Part shown: piece by piece, positions 24,654-34,411 of the stretch
Position numbering within the stretch: the first letter of the stretch is position 1
How the letters are laid out: each line of letters begins with the position of its first letter
Assembly (NCBI GenBank): GCA_025060245.1
Contig: JANXCP010000010.1
Span: forward strand, 1 to 38,570
Direction: 5' to 3'
From: Thermoanaerobaculum sp.
GTDB lineage: Bacteria; Acidobacteriota; Thermoanaerobaculia; Thermoanaerobaculales; Thermoanaerobaculaceae
Length of the DNA stretch: 38,570 nt
Made by a program: the position numbers and the translations under genes
Notes under the pieces: model-generated
Database searches by the model: none
Told to the model about the DNA's origin: nothing
Seen by the model: only the letters and a program-made list of their open reading frames with translations

Positions 24654-24903
24654 AGTTGGCAAAGATGTGGTGGCCGTTGAAGTCTAACACCCGCACGTCT
24701 TCGCGCCCCACCAGATCCGCAGCCACCACCTCAAAGGGTGCCCCATAAAGCTGTCGGGTGCGCTCCAGCGGTACCTCATAGGCAAGGAACTTGCAAATTC
24801 CTTTGGCCTTGAGCTTTTCCACCAGGCGCGGATCAGTTACTGCCGGGAAGGTGGTCAAAATGAGGATGGGCCCAGATCCGGTAAAGATCAAATAGGCGCG
24901 CAT
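24598..24903 (-). CDS. Small conserved protein of unknown function
   Basis: 101 residues from ATG 24903, with GGAGGT about 4 bases upstream. The compact alpha/beta sequence includes AYLIFTGSGPILILTTF, VEKLKAKGICKFLAYEVPLE and VRVLDFNGHHIFANFSL, and lacks membrane helices or a signal peptide. I do not recognise the family. A good ribosome site, balanced composition and an inverted repeat directly upstream support it being expressed. Its 3' end is antisense to the last 56 bases of maf. Confidence 0.7.
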   Translation of the reverse strand: MRAYLIFTGSGPILILTTFPAVTDPRLVEKLKAKGICKFLAYEVPLERTRQLYGAPFEVVAADLVGREDVRVLDFNGHHIFANFSLRELGEAIHYEEGGPT

Positions 24904-24912
24904 GGGCACCTC

Positions 24913-24930
24913 CAAGAACGCATGTTCTTG
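24913..24930 (-). promoter_or_regulatory. Perfect inverted repeat just upstream of a ribosome site
   Basis: CAAGAAC (24913-24919) and GTTCTTG (24924-24930) are perfect 7-base arms around GCAT, ending just before the Shine-Dalgarno sequence of the 101-residue protein gene. A TTGACA -35-like hexamer lies at 24963-24958 on the same strand. It could be a repressor operator or an RNA hairpin that masks ribosome entry. Confidence 0.5.
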
Positions 24931-24953
24931 CAGTAGGTTCGCCCCAAAGAGAC

Positions 24954-24970
24954 CCTTTGTCAAGCAAAGG
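24954..24970 (-). other. Short inverted repeat between ogt and the small gene
   Basis: CCTTTG (24954-24959), TCAAG and CAAAGG (24965-24970) form a 6-base stem with a 5-base loop, 15 bases after the ogt stop on the minus strand. It has no following U-run, so it is a poor intrinsic terminator. It also spans the TTGACA hexamer. Confidence 0.35.
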
Positions 24971-24985
24971 TGAGGGTTTCCCGGC

Positions 24986-25486
24986 TCACCGTGGGTTCTC
25001 GTTATTGCGCCGCTCCAATGCTAAGAGATACTCCTTGACCGGCAAGCCCAGCGCGTAGCCCTTGAGCATGCCCCCTCGGCCCACCACGCGGTGGCAAGGG
25101 AGCAATATCGGTACCGGGTTGGCAGCGCAAGCCGCACCCACTGCCCGGGCCGCCTTGGGCTTGCCAAGAGCCTGCGCCAGCTCAGTGTAGGCGATGGTAG
25201 TCCCGTAGGGGATGCCTGGTAGGGCCTGCCAAACCTTCTGTTGAAAGGGCGTGCCGCCCAGCACCAAGGGGACGGAAAAAGCTTGCCGGCGTCCCCCCAG
25301 GTATTCAGCAAGTTCCTCAACCGCCGACAAGGCCCAAACCCAGGCCTGCCCGTCACCCTCCTCCACCCCCCAAGGCTGCGCGAGCCGCTGCACTGCCAGC
25401 ACCCCGTCCTGGTTGGCCGTAACCACGAAGAAACCGATCTCGGTGGCTAAAGAAGCGCGGGCCAGCTCTTGCCTAACAGCCCTCAT
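24986..25486 (-). CDS. ogt: Methylated-DNA--protein-cysteine methyltransferase (Ogt)
   Basis: 166 residues from ATG 25486, with GAAGGG about 9 bases upstream. The suicide repair protein moves an alkyl group from O6-alkylguanine or O4-alkylthymine in DNA to its own Cys131 in LLPCHRVVG. FQQKVWQALPGIPYGTTIAYTELA is the DNA-binding helix-turn-helix with the Arg/Tyr region, and AARAVGAACAANP gives the Arg finger. Length is typical of Ogt without an AraC domain. TATGCT at 25542-25537 on this strand could be its -10 box. Confidence 0.95.
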   Translation of the reverse strand: MRAVRQELARASLATEIGFFVVTANQDGVLAVQRLAQPWGVEEGDGQAWVWALSAVEELAEYLGGRRQAFSVPLVLGGTPFQQKVWQALPGIPYGTTIAYTELAQALGKPKAARAVGAACAANPVPILLPCHRVVGRGGMLKGYALGLPVKEYLLALERRNNENPR

Positions 25487-25535
25487 ACGGCAGGCCCTTC
25501 ACCCTCCCATGCCTTTCCCTCACCCTGCCCGTTCG

Positions 25536-25541
25536 TAGCAT
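25536..25541 (+). promoter_or_regulatory. Possible -10 box of the metal-export operon
   Basis: TAGCAT at 25536-25541 is followed by ACCCCCTCC. The same TAGCATACCCC(C)TCC string occupies the -10/start region of the SDR gene on the other strand (7267-7254). The -35 match is weak (TTTCCC, 16 bases upstream). The leader to 25667 would be about 120 bases. No CueR-, CsoR- or CopY-type operator is obvious in the 180-base gap. Confidence 0.3.
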
Positions 25542-25666
25542 ACCCCCTCCTTCCTTCACGTTCCTTTCTGGTGCAAAAAGCTTTGGGGAGGAGCCTCGCA
25601 AGCCCCATCCCGCCGGCGGCAGCTACCAGGATGTAACCAACCTCAACGAAAGGCAAAGTAACAGTC

Positions 25667-25990
25667 GTGGCGACCTCGGTCCTGCTGGCCTTATTTCTCC
25701 TGTTCCCCGGACCGGGAATTGGGGGTGATCTCTCCCACGCTTGCGGTGAAGGAGGCGGTTGTTGCTGTGGCTCACCCGCCGCTTGCCCCTGCACCGCCCA
25801 GCCAGCTCCTTTCCCGCAGGACCTGCCGACCCCAGGAGAAAAGCCGGCCCCATGCCCCACCGTGGCGCGTCAAGAGGCTGCCAGCTTGCCCTCCATGGCC
25901 GACGCACCCCGTGTTGACCACTACAGCGTGGAAGCAGGGCAAGAGTCGCCATCACCGCTCTACCTGCGCGGGTGCACCCTCCGCTGTTAG
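25667..25990 (+). CDS. Small Cys-rich secreted protein heading the metal-export locus
   Basis: 107 residues from GTG 25667, the only standard start after an in-frame stop at 25634; AAAGG lies 12 bases upstream, rather far. A hydrophobic stretch (VLLALFLLFPGPGIGG) could be a signal or anchor, though no basic residue precedes it. A cysteine cluster follows: Cys26, Cys32-33-34, Cys40 and Cys42, then Cys63. The protein ends with Cys103 and Cys107 at the very C-terminus. Nine cysteines and position 60 bases upstream of the outer-membrane factor suggest a soft-metal-binding periplasmic protein. I do not recognise the family, and the start is uncertain. Confidence 0.55.
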   Translation: MATSVLLALFLLFPGPGIGGDLSHACGEGGGCCCGSPAACPCTAQPAPFPQDLPTPGEKPAPCPTVARQEAASLPSMADAPRVDHYSVEAGQESPSPLYLRGCTLRC

Positions 25991-26050
25991 CCAACCTCCG
26001 CGTCTTTACCTCATTTGCTTGGACTCGTTTTCTTTCCATGCGGAGGTGGT

Positions 26051-27289
26051 ATGGTTCCAAGACCGTGTTTGATCGGTATTTTGTTGCCTTTGACCCTGGT
26101 AGCCCAAGAAATTTCCCCGCCCGACCTGTCAGCATTGGAGCGGGAAGCCCTGGCTGGCTATCCGGGCTTGGAAGAGCTGCGCTTTAAAGTTTTTGAGGCG
26201 GAACGCCTCCTGCCCGCTGCTGCCGCACTTCCCGACCCCATGGTGGAGCTAGACCTCACCCTGGCCCGTTTTCCCCGCTGGACGCTGGGAAAAGAGGAGA
26301 TGTCCATGGCCGGTTTCTCCCTCCAGCAGGCCTTGGGCAACGCAAAAACGCGCCACGCACGCCAGCTCGTAGCCAAAGCCACCGCTCAGGTGGCGAGGGC
26401 CGAGCTTGCTGCCCTGCGAGCTTTGGTGTTGCTGCGCCTGCGGCAAACCTACGCCCAGCTCTACCGCTTGGACCAGGAGCTGGCGATCCTGGAGGAGGCT
26501 TCAAAGCTTTTTTCAACTCTCGAGGGGGCAGCCCACGCCCGCTACATGGCGGGCCTTACCCATCAGGAATCAGTGATCCGGGTGTTGGTGCAAAGCGTGC
26601 GGCTTGCGGAACAGCGGGCGGATCTGCAGCGAGAGCGAAGGCAGGTGGCGGCAGCGCTTGACCGCTGGGTTGGGAAACGCCAGGGGTCCACCTTAGCGGT
26701 GGTGAGCCAACTTCCCAAGGTTGAGCTTGACCCAACTTGGTCTGAGCGGGCGTTGCACCAGGCCCCCACGGTGCAGGTGGCGGAAGCAGAAGTGGCCGCG
26801 GCCGCGGAGGAAGTGGGGCTGGCGGAAGCGGAACGAAGGCCTAACCTGTTTCTTTCCGGCGGCTTGGCCAGCCGTGGCAGCTTTGGCCCCGTGGCCCGTT
26901 TGGCACTGGGCCTGGAATGGCCGGCCTGGCGCCAACAGAAACAGGACCTGCAGCTGGTGGCCGCTCGCCTGCGCCTTAAGGCAGCGCAAGCGAAGCTACA
27001 GCGGGTGCGCGGCGAGGTAGAGGAAGAGGTACAACGCACTGCCGCCGCCTGGCAGGTGGCCCAGGCCCAAGAGGCGCGTTATCGCCACGAGCTCGTACCC
27101 CTGGCCGAGGCGGCGTTGGCAGCGGCCCAGACCGCTTTCACCGCGGGTCAGGTGGACTTCTCTGCGGTATTAGAAGATTTCAACCTTTGGCTGGAAGCCC
27201 GGGCGGGCTTGATCCGCAGACAAGCCGAACTTTTTGCCCTGTGGGCAGAAGCCCGCTACTTCAGCGGAGACCACGGAGGTGATGGATGA
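26051..27289 (+). CDS. TolC-like outer-membrane efflux protein (CusC/CzcC type)
   Basis: 412 residues from ATG 26051 with GGAGGT 3 bases before it; the signal peptide is MVPRPCLIGILLPLTLVAQ. Two outer-membrane efflux repeats are present: LQQALGNAKTRHARQLVAKATAQVARAELAA-type helices in the first half, and LALGLEWPAWRQQKQDLQLVAARL plus AALAAAQTAFTAGQVDFSAVLEDFNLW in the second. The product would be the trimeric exit duct for the RND pump. It overlaps cusB by 4 bases (ATGA), so the tripartite system is translated as a unit. It is slightly shorter than CusC (about 440 residues mature). Confidence 0.9.
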   Translation: MVPRPCLIGILLPLTLVAQEISPPDLSALEREALAGYPGLEELRFKVFEAERLLPAAAALPDPMVELDLTLARFPRWTLGKEEMSMAGFSLQQALGNAKTRHARQLVAKATAQVARAELAALRALVLLRLRQTYAQLYRLDQELAILEEASKLFSTLEGAAHARYMAGLTHQESVIRVLVQSVRLAEQRADLQRERRQVAAALDRWVGKRQGSTLAVVSQLPKVELDPTWSERALHQAPTVQVAEAEVAAAAEEVGLAEAERRPNLFLSGGLASRGSFGPVARLALGLEWPAWRQQKQDLQLVAARLRLKAAQAKLQRVRGEVEEEVQRTAAAWQVAQAQEARYRHELVPLAEAALAAAQTAFTAGQVDFSAVLEDFNLWLEARAGLIRRQAELFALWAEARYFSGDHGGDG

Positions 27290-28755
27290 GCAGGTCTTGG
27301 ACCAGAGTCCTGCTGCTGGCGCTGAGCCTTGCCCTTGCTGGCAGCGGGTGTGCACGGCCCAGAGGAACTGAAGCTCGCTACCACTGCCCTATGCACCCCA
27401 CCTACCTCAGCGAGAGGCCCGGTGACTGCCCCATCTGCGGGATGCGGCTGGTGCCCGTGGAACGAGCATCCCCAGCCACGCCGGCGACCCGTTACGTATG
27501 TCCGATGCACCCCGAGGTGGTGACGGCGCAGCCAGGCCGCTGTCCTCACTGTGGCATGAAGCTCCAGCCGCTGGCGCCGGCCCCTGCCCTACAAGCAAAG
27601 GAAAACCTTGTGGGCGGCGCCGACCAAAGCAAAGGGCGGATTGCCGACGGTGAGAAAGCTCCACCCGCCTCCCACCGGGGGGCCCCACCCCAGGAGCCCT
27701 CCCCCCAGGTTGCTCTCCACGGCTACGCGCCAGTGACGCTGGATCACCACACCGCTGTGCGCTCGGGGATCCAAACCACTGAGGCGGTCTGGGGATCCCT
27801 GGGCCACGCCATCCGGGCGGTGGGGGTGGTGGTCCCCGATGAGCGCCGGCTAGTGCACGTGCAAACCAAGGTTTCCGGTTGGATTGAAAGGCTGTACGCC
27901 AACGCCACCGGACAGTGGGTACGGCAAGGGGAACCCCTGCTGGAGCTGTACTCGCCCGAACTGTTAGCCGGTCAAGAGGAGTACCTGCGCGCCCAGGCCC
28001 TGGCGCAGCAGTTGGCCACTTCTCCCTGGGAAGAGAGCCGGCAAAGGGCAGTACAACTGGCAGAGGCAGCACGCAGGCGGCTGCTGCTCTTGGACGTGCC
28101 GGAGGAACTCCTTTCCCAATTGGACACCAGCCAGACCCCCTCGCGCACCGTCACGCTGATGGCACCTGCCACCGGCTACCTGCTGAACAAGAACGCCTTT
28201 TCTGGGCAAAGGGTAGAACCGGGAATGGAGCTCTATACCCTCGCCGATCTGTCCCAGGTGTGGGTGGAGGCGGAGTTTTACGAGCAGGAATTGGGCGGCA
28301 TGGGCCTCGGCCTTCCCGCCACGATCATCCTTCCCTATGCCCCCGGTCGGGTGCTTGCCGGTCGCCTGTCGTTTCTTTACCCAACGGTGGACCCGCAAAC
28401 CCGTACGGTGCGGGGCCGCCTGGAGGTGGCGAACCCCCACCTGGAGCTGAAGCCCGGAATGTTTGCCCATGTGGAACTGGCCGTGAACCCCCAAGAGGGG
28501 GTGTTGATCCCCGACACGGCGGTGGTGGATACAGGTGCCCGCCAGGTGGTGTTCGTGGAGGAGGAGCCCCGGGTCTTTGCCCCGCGCCAGGTCACCCTCC
28601 TGCGCCGATCCCAGGGAAAGGCGCTGATCGGCAAAGGGTTAGATCCCGGGGAACGAGTGGTCACCCGCGGCACCTTCCTCCTGGACTCGGAATCGCGCCT
28701 GCGCGCGGCCTTGGTCCAATCCCGAGGAGGCGGTCATGATCAGGCGCATCATTGA
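27286..28755 (+). CDS. cusB: Periplasmic adaptor of a metal RND efflux system, with two CPMHP metal-binding modules
   Basis: 489 residues from ATG 27286. A lipoprotein-like signal ends at Cys22 (LALAGSGC). Two heavy-metal-binding modules follow: YHCPMHP (32-38) with CPICGM (48-53), and YVCPMHP (70-76) with CPHCGM (86-91). After a flexible Pro-rich linker comes the membrane-fusion body: VSGWIERLYANATGQWVRQGEPLLELYSPEL (lipoyl/barrel start) and a helical hairpin around 215-275. VTLMAPATGYLLNKNAFSGQRVEPGMELYTLADLSQVWVEAEFYE and a C-terminal proximal domain complete it. It links the inner pump to the outer duct and hands over metal. E. coli CusB lacks such modules and relies on CusF. It overlaps cusA by 20 bases. 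Confidence 0.93.
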   Translation: MSRSWTRVLLLALSLALAGSGCARPRGTEARYHCPMHPTYLSERPGDCPICGMRLVPVERASPATPATRYVCPMHPEVVTAQPGRCPHCGMKLQPLAPAPALQAKENLVGGADQSKGRIADGEKAPPASHRGAPPQEPSPQVALHGYAPVTLDHHTAVRSGIQTTEAVWGSLGHAIRAVGVVVPDERRLVHVQTKVSGWIERLYANATGQWVRQGEPLLELYSPELLAGQEEYLRAQALAQQLATSPWEESRQRAVQLAEAARRRLLLLDVPEELLSQLDTSQTPSRTVTLMAPATGYLLNKNAFSGQRVEPGMELYTLADLSQVWVEAEFYEQELGGMGLGLPATIILPYAPGRVLAGRLSFLYPTVDPQTRTVRGRLEVANPHLELKPGMFAHVELAVNPQEGVLIPDTAVVDTGARQVVFVEEEPRVFAPRQVTLLRRSQGKALIGKGLDPGERVVTRGTFLLDSESRLRAALVQSRGGGHDQAHH

Positions 28756-31700
28756 GTTTTCTGGAAAAAACCCCCTGTTGATCCTACTCGGGGTGGGTGG
28801 CCTGTGCCTCGCGGCCTGGCAGACCCTGCACCGGATGCGGCTGGATGCCCTGCCCGACCTTTCTGACACGCAGGTGATCATCCTTTCCCGTTGGGACCGC
28901 TCCCCTGACCTCATTGAGGACCAGGTGACCTACCCCATCGTCACCGGGCTTTTAGGGGCGCCCAAGGTGAAGGCCATTCGCGGTTTTTCCGATTTTGGCT
29001 TCTCCTACGTCTACGTGATCTTCCAAGATGGCACCGACCTCTACTGGGCCCGTTCCCGGGTTTTGGAATACCTGTCCAAGATCCAGCCCCAATTGCCTGC
29101 GGGGGTCCGCACCGAGCTGGGCCCAGACGCCACCGGTTTGGGTTGGGTTTTTCAGTACGTCCTGGTGGACCGTTCCGGGACCCACTCCCTGGAGGAACTG
29201 CGGGCGTTCCAGGACTGGACCCTCCGCTATGCCCTGCAATCGGTTCCGGGTGTGGCGGAGGTGGCGTCCATCGGTGGGTTTGTAAAGCAGTATCAGATCA
29301 CCGTGGACCCCAACCGCTTGGCGGCCTACCGCATTTCCCTTCGAGAGGTGGTGGAGGCTATACGGCGGGCCAACAACGAGGTGGGTGGGCGTCTTTTGGA
29401 GTTGGCCGGCGCGGAGTACATGGTCCGGGGCAGGGGTTACGCCAGAAGCCTCGCTGATTTTGAGCAGATCGTTCTCAAGGTGAGTCCCGACGGGGTGCCG
29501 GTGCGCGTGGCCGACGTGGCGCGGGTGGAGCTGGGACCAGAAATGCGCCGCGGGGTGGCAGACCTGGATGGCCTCGGGGACCACGTGGGGGGGATCGTGG
29601 TGATGCGCCACGGGGAAAACGCCCTCAACGTCATCCAACGCGTCAAAGCAAAATTGGAGGAGTTGCAACCCTCCCTCCCCCCGGGGGTGGAGATCGTGCC
29701 CACCTACGACCGCAGCGATCTCATCCAGCGTGCCATTGCCACCCTTACCCGCGAATTGACCTGGGAGATGATCATCGTTGCCTCGGTGATCCTCTTGTTC
29801 CTGTGGCATGTCCCTTCCGCTTTGGTTCCCATCGTGACCATTCCCGTGTCCGTGTTGTTGGCCTTTATTCCCCTTGCCCTCCTGGGGATCACGGTGAACA
29901 TCATGTCCCTGGCGGGTATTGCCATCTCCATCGGTGTGTTGGTGGACGGGGCCATTGTGGAGGTGGAAAACGCGTACAACAAGATCTACCGCTGGATGGA
30001 GGCGGGGCGGCCAGGAGAGTTCTCGCAAGTGCGGTTGGCCGCCTTGCAGGAGGTGGGACCAGCCGTCTTTTTCTCCCTGTTGGTGGTGGCGGTCTCCTTC
30101 ATCCCCATCTTTGCCCTGGTGGAGCAGGAAGGCCGGCTGTTTAAGCCGCTGGCCTACTCCAAGAACCTCACCATGGCGTTGGCGGCCATCCTCGCCATCA
30201 CCCTAGACCCGGCGATGCGCATGCTGTTTGCCCGCATTGATCCCTTCTCGTTTCGCCCACGCTGGCTGGCCAGAGCAGCCACTGGGGTCTTCGTGGGGAC
30301 CTACTACGCAGAAGAGAAACACCCCATCAGTCGCGTGCTCATCTCCCTTTACGAGCCCGTTTGCCGCTGGGTGCTGCGCCACCCGCGCACGGTCGTGCTG
30401 GGGGCACTGCTGGTGGTGGCCGCAACCATCCCCTTCTACTTCCGCCTGGGGCGGGAATTCATGCCCCCCTTGGCGGAGGGGAGCATCCTCTACATGCCCA
30501 CCACCTTGCCAGGCATTTCCGTCACCGAAGCGCAAAGGCTTTTGGAAACGCAGGACCGAATCCTCAAGAGCTTTCCTGAAGTGGAAAGGGTGTTCGGGAA
30601 AGCTGGTCGCGCCGAGACTGCCACCGACCCTGCCCCGTTTTCCATGATGGAAACCACCGTCCTGCTGAAGCCGGAGGAGCAGTGGCGGAAAAAACCGCGC
30701 TGGTACTCCTCCTGGGCACCGGCCTGGCTGGCCTCGTTGTTTCGTCCTCTGTGGCCCGACCGCATCAGCTACGAGGAGCTGGTGGAGGAGATGGACCGCG
30801 CCATGCGCTTTGCCGGTGTGACCAACGCCTGGACCATGCCCATCAAGGCGCGCATTGACATGCTCTCCACCGGCGTGCGCACGCCCGTGGGGGTGAAGAT
30901 CCTCGGCCCCGAGGTGCAGGAAATTGAGCGCCTTGGTCTGCAGCTGGAGGCGTTGTTGGCGGAAATTCCTGGTACCCGCAGCGTTTTTGCCGAGCGAGTG
31001 GCCGGCGGCTACTACTTGGACATCGTTCCAGATCGGCAACTTCTGGCACGCTACGGGCTCTCGTTGGAGGACCTGCACACGGTCATTGCCACGGCCATCG
31101 GCGGAGAGCAGATTACCACCACCGTCCAAGGTCGCCAACGTTTCCCCGTCAACCTTCGCCTCCCCCGGGAGCTACGGGATGATCCGGAGGTGCTCTCCCG
31201 AATTCTGATTCCCACCCCTTTCGGCACCCAGATTCCCTTGGGTCAGGTGGCCAGTGTCCAGCTTGTGCTTGGACCCGCCATGATCCGCGACGAGAACGGC
31301 TTTTTGGCCGGCTACGTGTACGTGGACATTGCCGGGCGGGATGTGGGTTCTTACGTGGAAGAGGCAAAAAAGCTGGTCCGCCAAAGGCTTTTCCTTCCCA
31401 GCGGGTACTTTCTGCAGTGGTCGGGGCAGTACGAGAACATGTTGCGGGTGCGGGAAAGGATGCAGATCTTGGTGCCGCTGACGTTGGCCCTCATCTTCGT
31501 GTTGCTATACGCCAATACCCGCTCGGCGTTCAAGACCGGTCTCGTCTTGCTGGCTGTACCCTTTTCCGCCGTGGGGGCCATTTGGCTGTTTCACATCCTA
31601 GACTACAACGTTTCCATTGCCGCCTGGGTTGGGGTGATCGCCTTACTGGGTCTGGACGCGGAAACAGGAGTTTTCATGCTGCTGTTCTTGGACCTGTCCT

Positions 31701-31996
31701 GGGATGAGTTTAGGCGTCGAGGTTGGATTCGGGACGAGGCCAGCGCCGACGAGGCCATTATCCACGGTGCCGTGAAGCGCCTGCGGCCCAAGTTCATGAC
31801 GGTCATGGCGGCTTTCTCTGGCCTGCTGCCCATCATGTGGTCCACCTCTGCCGGAGCGGACGTCATGAAACGTATTGCCGCCCCCATGATCGGCGGTTTG
31901 GCCACCTCGTTCCTCCTGGAACTCCTGGTTTACCCAGCCGTGTATAAGCTGTGGAAGATGCGCACGGAGCTGGTCCACCCCGTCAGCGGGAGGTAA
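28736..31996 (+). CDS. cusA: Heavy-metal RND efflux pump, CusA type (probably Cu+/Ag+)
   Basis: 1086 residues from ATG 28736. The N-terminal PLLILLGVG helix and [13 protein letters not shown] are typical HME-RND. TM4 has [19 protein letters not shown] with Asp404 for proton relay. Methionines that line the metal path in CusA are matched: Met576 in REFMPPL, Met587 in YMPTT, Met701 in WTMPIK and Met709 in RIDMLSTG. Met-rich sites favour Cu+/Ag+ over Zn2+/Co2+ (CzcA). Twelve membrane helices and two large periplasmic loops are expected from the hydrophobic pattern. It is the inner-membrane pump of the tripartite complex and is followed 2 bases later by the copper ATPase gene. Confidence 0.95.
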   Translation: MIRRIIEFSGKNPLLILLGVGGLCLAAWQTLHRMRLDALPDLSDTQVIILSRWDRSPDLIEDQVTYPIVTGLLGAPKVKAIRGFSDFGFSYVYVIFQDGTDLYWARSRVLEYLSKIQPQLPAGVRTELGPDATGLGWVFQYVLVDRSGTHSLEELRAFQDWTLRYALQSVPGVAEVASIGGFVKQYQITVDPNRLAAYRISLREVVEAIRRANNEVGGRLLELAGAEYMVRGRGYARSLADFEQIVLKVSPDGVPVRVADVARVELGPEMRRGVADLDGLGDHVGGIVVMRHGENALNVIQRVKAKLEELQPSLPPGVEIVPTYDRSDLIQRAIATLTRELTWEMIIVASVILLFLWHVPSALVPIVTIPVSVLLAFIPLALLGITVNIMSLAGIAISIGVLVDGAIVEVENAYNKIYRWMEAGRPGEFSQVRLAALQEVGPAVFFSLLVVAVSFIPIFALVEQEGRLFKPLAYSKNLTMALAAILAITLDPAMRMLFARIDPFSFRPRWLARAATGVFVGTYYAEEKHPISRVLISLYEPVCRWVLRHPRTVVLGALLVVAATIPFYFRLGREFMPPLAEGSILYMPTTLPGISVTEAQRLLETQDRILKSFPEVERVFGKAGRAETATDPAPFSMMETTVLLKPEEQWRKKPRWYSSWAPAWLASLFRPLWPDRISYEELVEEMDRAMRFAGVTNAWTMPIKARIDMLSTGVRTPVGVKILGPEVQEIERLGLQLEALLAEIPGTRSVFAERVAGGYYLDIVPDRQLLARYGLSLEDLHTVIATAIGGEQITTTVQGRQRFPVNLRLPRELRDDPEVLSRILIPTPFGTQIPLGQVASVQLVLGPAMIRDENGFLAGYVYVDIAGRDVGSYVEEAKKLVRQRLFLPSGYFLQWSGQYENMLRVRERMQILVPLTLALIFVLLYANTRSAFKTGLVLLAVPFSAVGAIWLFHILDYNVSIAAWVGVIALLGLDAETGVFMLLFLDLSWDEFRRRGWIRDEASADEAIIHGAVKRLRPKFMTVMAAFSGLLPIMWSTSAGADVMKRIAAPMIGGLATSFLLELLVYPAVYKLWKMRTELVHPVSGR

Positions 31997-31998
31997 CG

Positions 31999-34341
31999 GT
32001 GCAGAACCACAAGCCCTTGCAGCTTCCAACCTTAAGTGCAGAAGTGCGTGATCCGGTGTGCGGCATGTTGGTTAGGCCCCAAAGCACCCAGCACCGCTGG
32101 AACTACGAGGGAACCACTTATTACTTCTGCTGCCCGCACTGTCTATCCAAGTTCAGCGCCGATCCACAGCGTTACCTCCTCACCCCCCAAGCGCCGCCCG
32201 CTCCCCAGGAACTCCCCAAGGCCGCCCCGAGCCAGAGGGGGCAGGCCCTGGAGCACACCTGCCCCATGCACCCAGAGGCTCGCCAGCCTGGCCCCGGAAG
32301 CTGTCCGGCCTGCGGCATGGCGCTGGAGCCAGTGGAACTCGCCGTGGAGGCAGAGGAAAACCCGGAGCTGGCGGACCTTCGCCGGCGATTTTGGGTCAGT
32401 GCCGCCTTGACCCTCCCCCTCATGGCGCAAGCCATGGGGCCCAGCCACTGGGGGTGGCAGCTGCCCTGGAGTGGTTCCGCCTCCGCACTGCTGCAGCTGG
32501 TCTTGGCCGCCCCGACGGTGTTCTGGGCGGGCCAACCCTTGTTGCTGCGCGCCTGGCACTCAGTGCGGACACGCCGCTTCAACATGTTTACCCTCATTGG
32601 CTTGGGAGTGTGTGCGGCGTTTGGTTACAGCCTCCTGGCCACCCTGGCCCCCGGAGTTTTCCTGACGCCACAACACGAGAACCACACCGGGCCAGCCCTG
32701 TACTACGAGGCTGCGGCAGGCATCGTCACGTTGGTTTTATTGGGACAGGTGCTGGAGCTGGCAGCCCGCCGGCGCACCGGTCAAGCCTTACGCCGGCTGA
32801 TGCAGCTGGCCCCTCCCACCGCGTGGCGCCTGGCTGCGGATGGGACCGCCCAGGAAATTCCCCTGGCCGCCATACAGGTGGGGGATCAGCTGCAGGTGCG
32901 CCCCGGGGACCGTGTGCCGGTGGACGGGGTGGTCCTTGCAGGTGGTTCGGAGGTGGACGAGAGCATGCTTTCCGGCGAGAGCCTGCCGGTGGTGAAGAAA
33001 GCCGGCGACCGGGTATTCGCCGGTACCGTCAACGGCACCGGCGTCCTGGTCATCCAAGCCCACAAGGTGGGCTCGGAAACCGTCCTGGCGCACATCCTCC
33101 GGTCGGTGGCTCAGGCCCAACGCTCGCGGGCCCCCGTACAACGTTTGGCGGATCGGGTGGCGGCTGTGTTCGTCCCGGTGGTCATGGGCATTGCTGCCCT
33201 CACCTTCCTCTCGTGGTTCCTTTTTGGCCCTGAACCGAGGCTAACCCCCGCCCTGATGAACGCCGTGGCGGTGCTCATCATCGCCTGCCCTTGCGCCTTG
33301 GGTCTGGCAACGCCCATGAGCGTGACCGTGGCCATGGGACGAGGAGCCCAGGCGGGAGTGTTGTTCCGCCACGCGGAAGCCCTGGAGCTCTTGGCCAGGG
33401 TGGACACCCTCGTGGTGGATAAGACCGGAACCCTCACTGAAGGCAAACCCACTGTGTCAGCTGTTTGTTGGGCCCCCGGCTTGGAGGAGGCCAGCCTGTG
33501 GCAGTGGGCCGCCTCTTTGGAGCAAGCCTCGGAACACCCCTTGGCCCGGGCGTTCTTGGCGGAAGCCCGTAGGCGAGGAATCCGCTTGGCGACCTGCCAG
33601 CAATTTCAAGCTCACCCTGGGCAAGGGGTGGAAGGGATGGTAGGCGGTCGTCACGCCCTTCTGGGTACCCGGCAGTTCCTGGAGGCAAAAGGAGCGGGGC
33701 TGCCAGCAGCTGCCAACCCAACGGAGCTGGTCTCGGCGGTGTACCTCGCCATCGACGGTGTCTGGGCGGCCACCTTTAGCTATGCCGATCCCCTTCGCCC
33801 CACCGCCGCCCCGGCCATTGCACAGCTGCAACGCTTAAAAATCCGCCTGGTCATGGCCACGGGGGACCGGCAGCCGGCAGCCCAAGAAGTGGCGAAGGCT
33901 TTAGGGATCAAGGAGTTTGTGGCTGAAATCTCACCGCAAGGTAAGGTGGATCTGGTGGAGCAGCTCAAGCGAGAAGGGCGCACCGTGGCCATGGCTGGGG
34001 ATGGGATCAACGACGCCCCCGCTTTGGCCGCCGCCCACGTGGGGATTGCCATGGGCAGCGGTACCGATGTGGCCATGGAAACAGCACCGGTGATCCTCCT
34101 CAAGGGCGACCTGTCCGGTATCCTCCGTGCCCGTCAACTGGCTGTGGCTACTGTCCGTAACATCAAGCAGAACCTCTTTTGGGCTTTTCTCTACAACTCC
34201 CTAGGTGTACCCGTTGCCGCCGGTGTGCTCTACCCGTTCTTTGGGTGGCTCTTGAGCCCTGTGGTAGCCGCCGCCGCCATGAGCTTTTCCTCGCTGTCTG
34301 TGGTGGTCAACGCGTTGCGCTTGGCCCGCCTACGCCTGTGA
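31999..34341 (+). CDS. copA: P1B-1 Cu+-exporting ATPase with N-terminal YHS and CPMHP modules
   Basis: 780 residues from GTG 31999, with GGGAGGT 5 bases upstream, just after the cusA stop. The N-terminus carries a YHS domain (DPVCGM 18-23, FCCPHC 43-48) and a heavy-metal module (CPMHP 88-92, CPACGM 102-107) instead of CXXC ferredoxin-like domains. The ATPase core has SGES in the actuator, CPC 430-432 in helix 6, DKTGT at 474 (phosphorylated Asp), HP 513-514 and GDGIND 667-672. The Cu+ pairs YN (732-733) and MSFSS (761-765) are also present. It should move cytosolic Cu+ to the periplasm. Such YHS/CPMHP architecture is seen in SilP/CopA-like ATPases of efflux loci. Confidence 0.95.
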   Translation: MQNHKPLQLPTLSAEVRDPVCGMLVRPQSTQHRWNYEGTTYYFCCPHCLSKFSADPQRYLLTPQAPPAPQELPKAAPSQRGQALEHTCPMHPEARQPGPGSCPACGMALEPVELAVEAEENPELADLRRRFWVSAALTLPLMAQAMGPSHWGWQLPWSGSASALLQLVLAAPTVFWAGQPLLLRAWHSVRTRRFNMFTLIGLGVCAAFGYSLLATLAPGVFLTPQHENHTGPALYYEAAAGIVTLVLLGQVLELAARRRTGQALRRLMQLAPPTAWRLAADGTAQEIPLAAIQVGDQLQVRPGDRVPVDGVVLAGGSEVDESMLSGESLPVVKKAGDRVFAGTVNGTGVLVIQAHKVGSETVLAHILRSVAQAQRSRAPVQRLADRVAAVFVPVVMGIAALTFLSWFLFGPEPRLTPALMNAVAVLIIACPCALGLATPMSVTVAMGRGAQAGVLFRHAEALELLARVDTLVVDKTGTLTEGKPTVSAVCWAPGLEEASLWQWAASLEQASEHPLARAFLAEARRRGIRLATCQQFQAHPGQGVEGMVGGRHALLGTRQFLEAKGAGLPAAANPTELVSAVYLAIDGVWAATFSYADPLRPTAAPAIAQLQRLKIRLVMATGDRQPAAQEVAKALGIKEFVAEISPQGKVDLVEQLKREGRTVAMAGDGINDAPALAAAHVGIAMGSGTDVAMETAPVILLKGDLSGILRARQLAVATVRNIKQNLFWAFLYNSLGVPVAAGVLYPFFGWLLSPVVAAAAMSFSSLSVVVNALRLARLRL

Positions 34342-34411
34342 ACCCGAGCCTGCCCCGGGACTGCTGGATTAGTGGCTTGCCCCCCTGTGTTAGATGAGGC
34401 AAGGAGGGAGT

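Noticed and set aside
25623-26135. Minus-strand frame opposite the Cys-rich gene
   Set aside because: It also covers the start of the TolC-like gene in antisense and has no recognisable feature; the plus frame has a hydrophobic leader and fits the operon.
28952-30028. Minus-strand open frame of 358 codons inside cusA
   Set aside because: Antisense to conserved RND motifs, His-rich shadow composition and no known motif.
30203-31138. Minus-strand open frame of 311 codons inside cusA
   Set aside because: Same reasoning: it lies opposite the Met-rich metal-path region of CusA, which is clearly the real gene.
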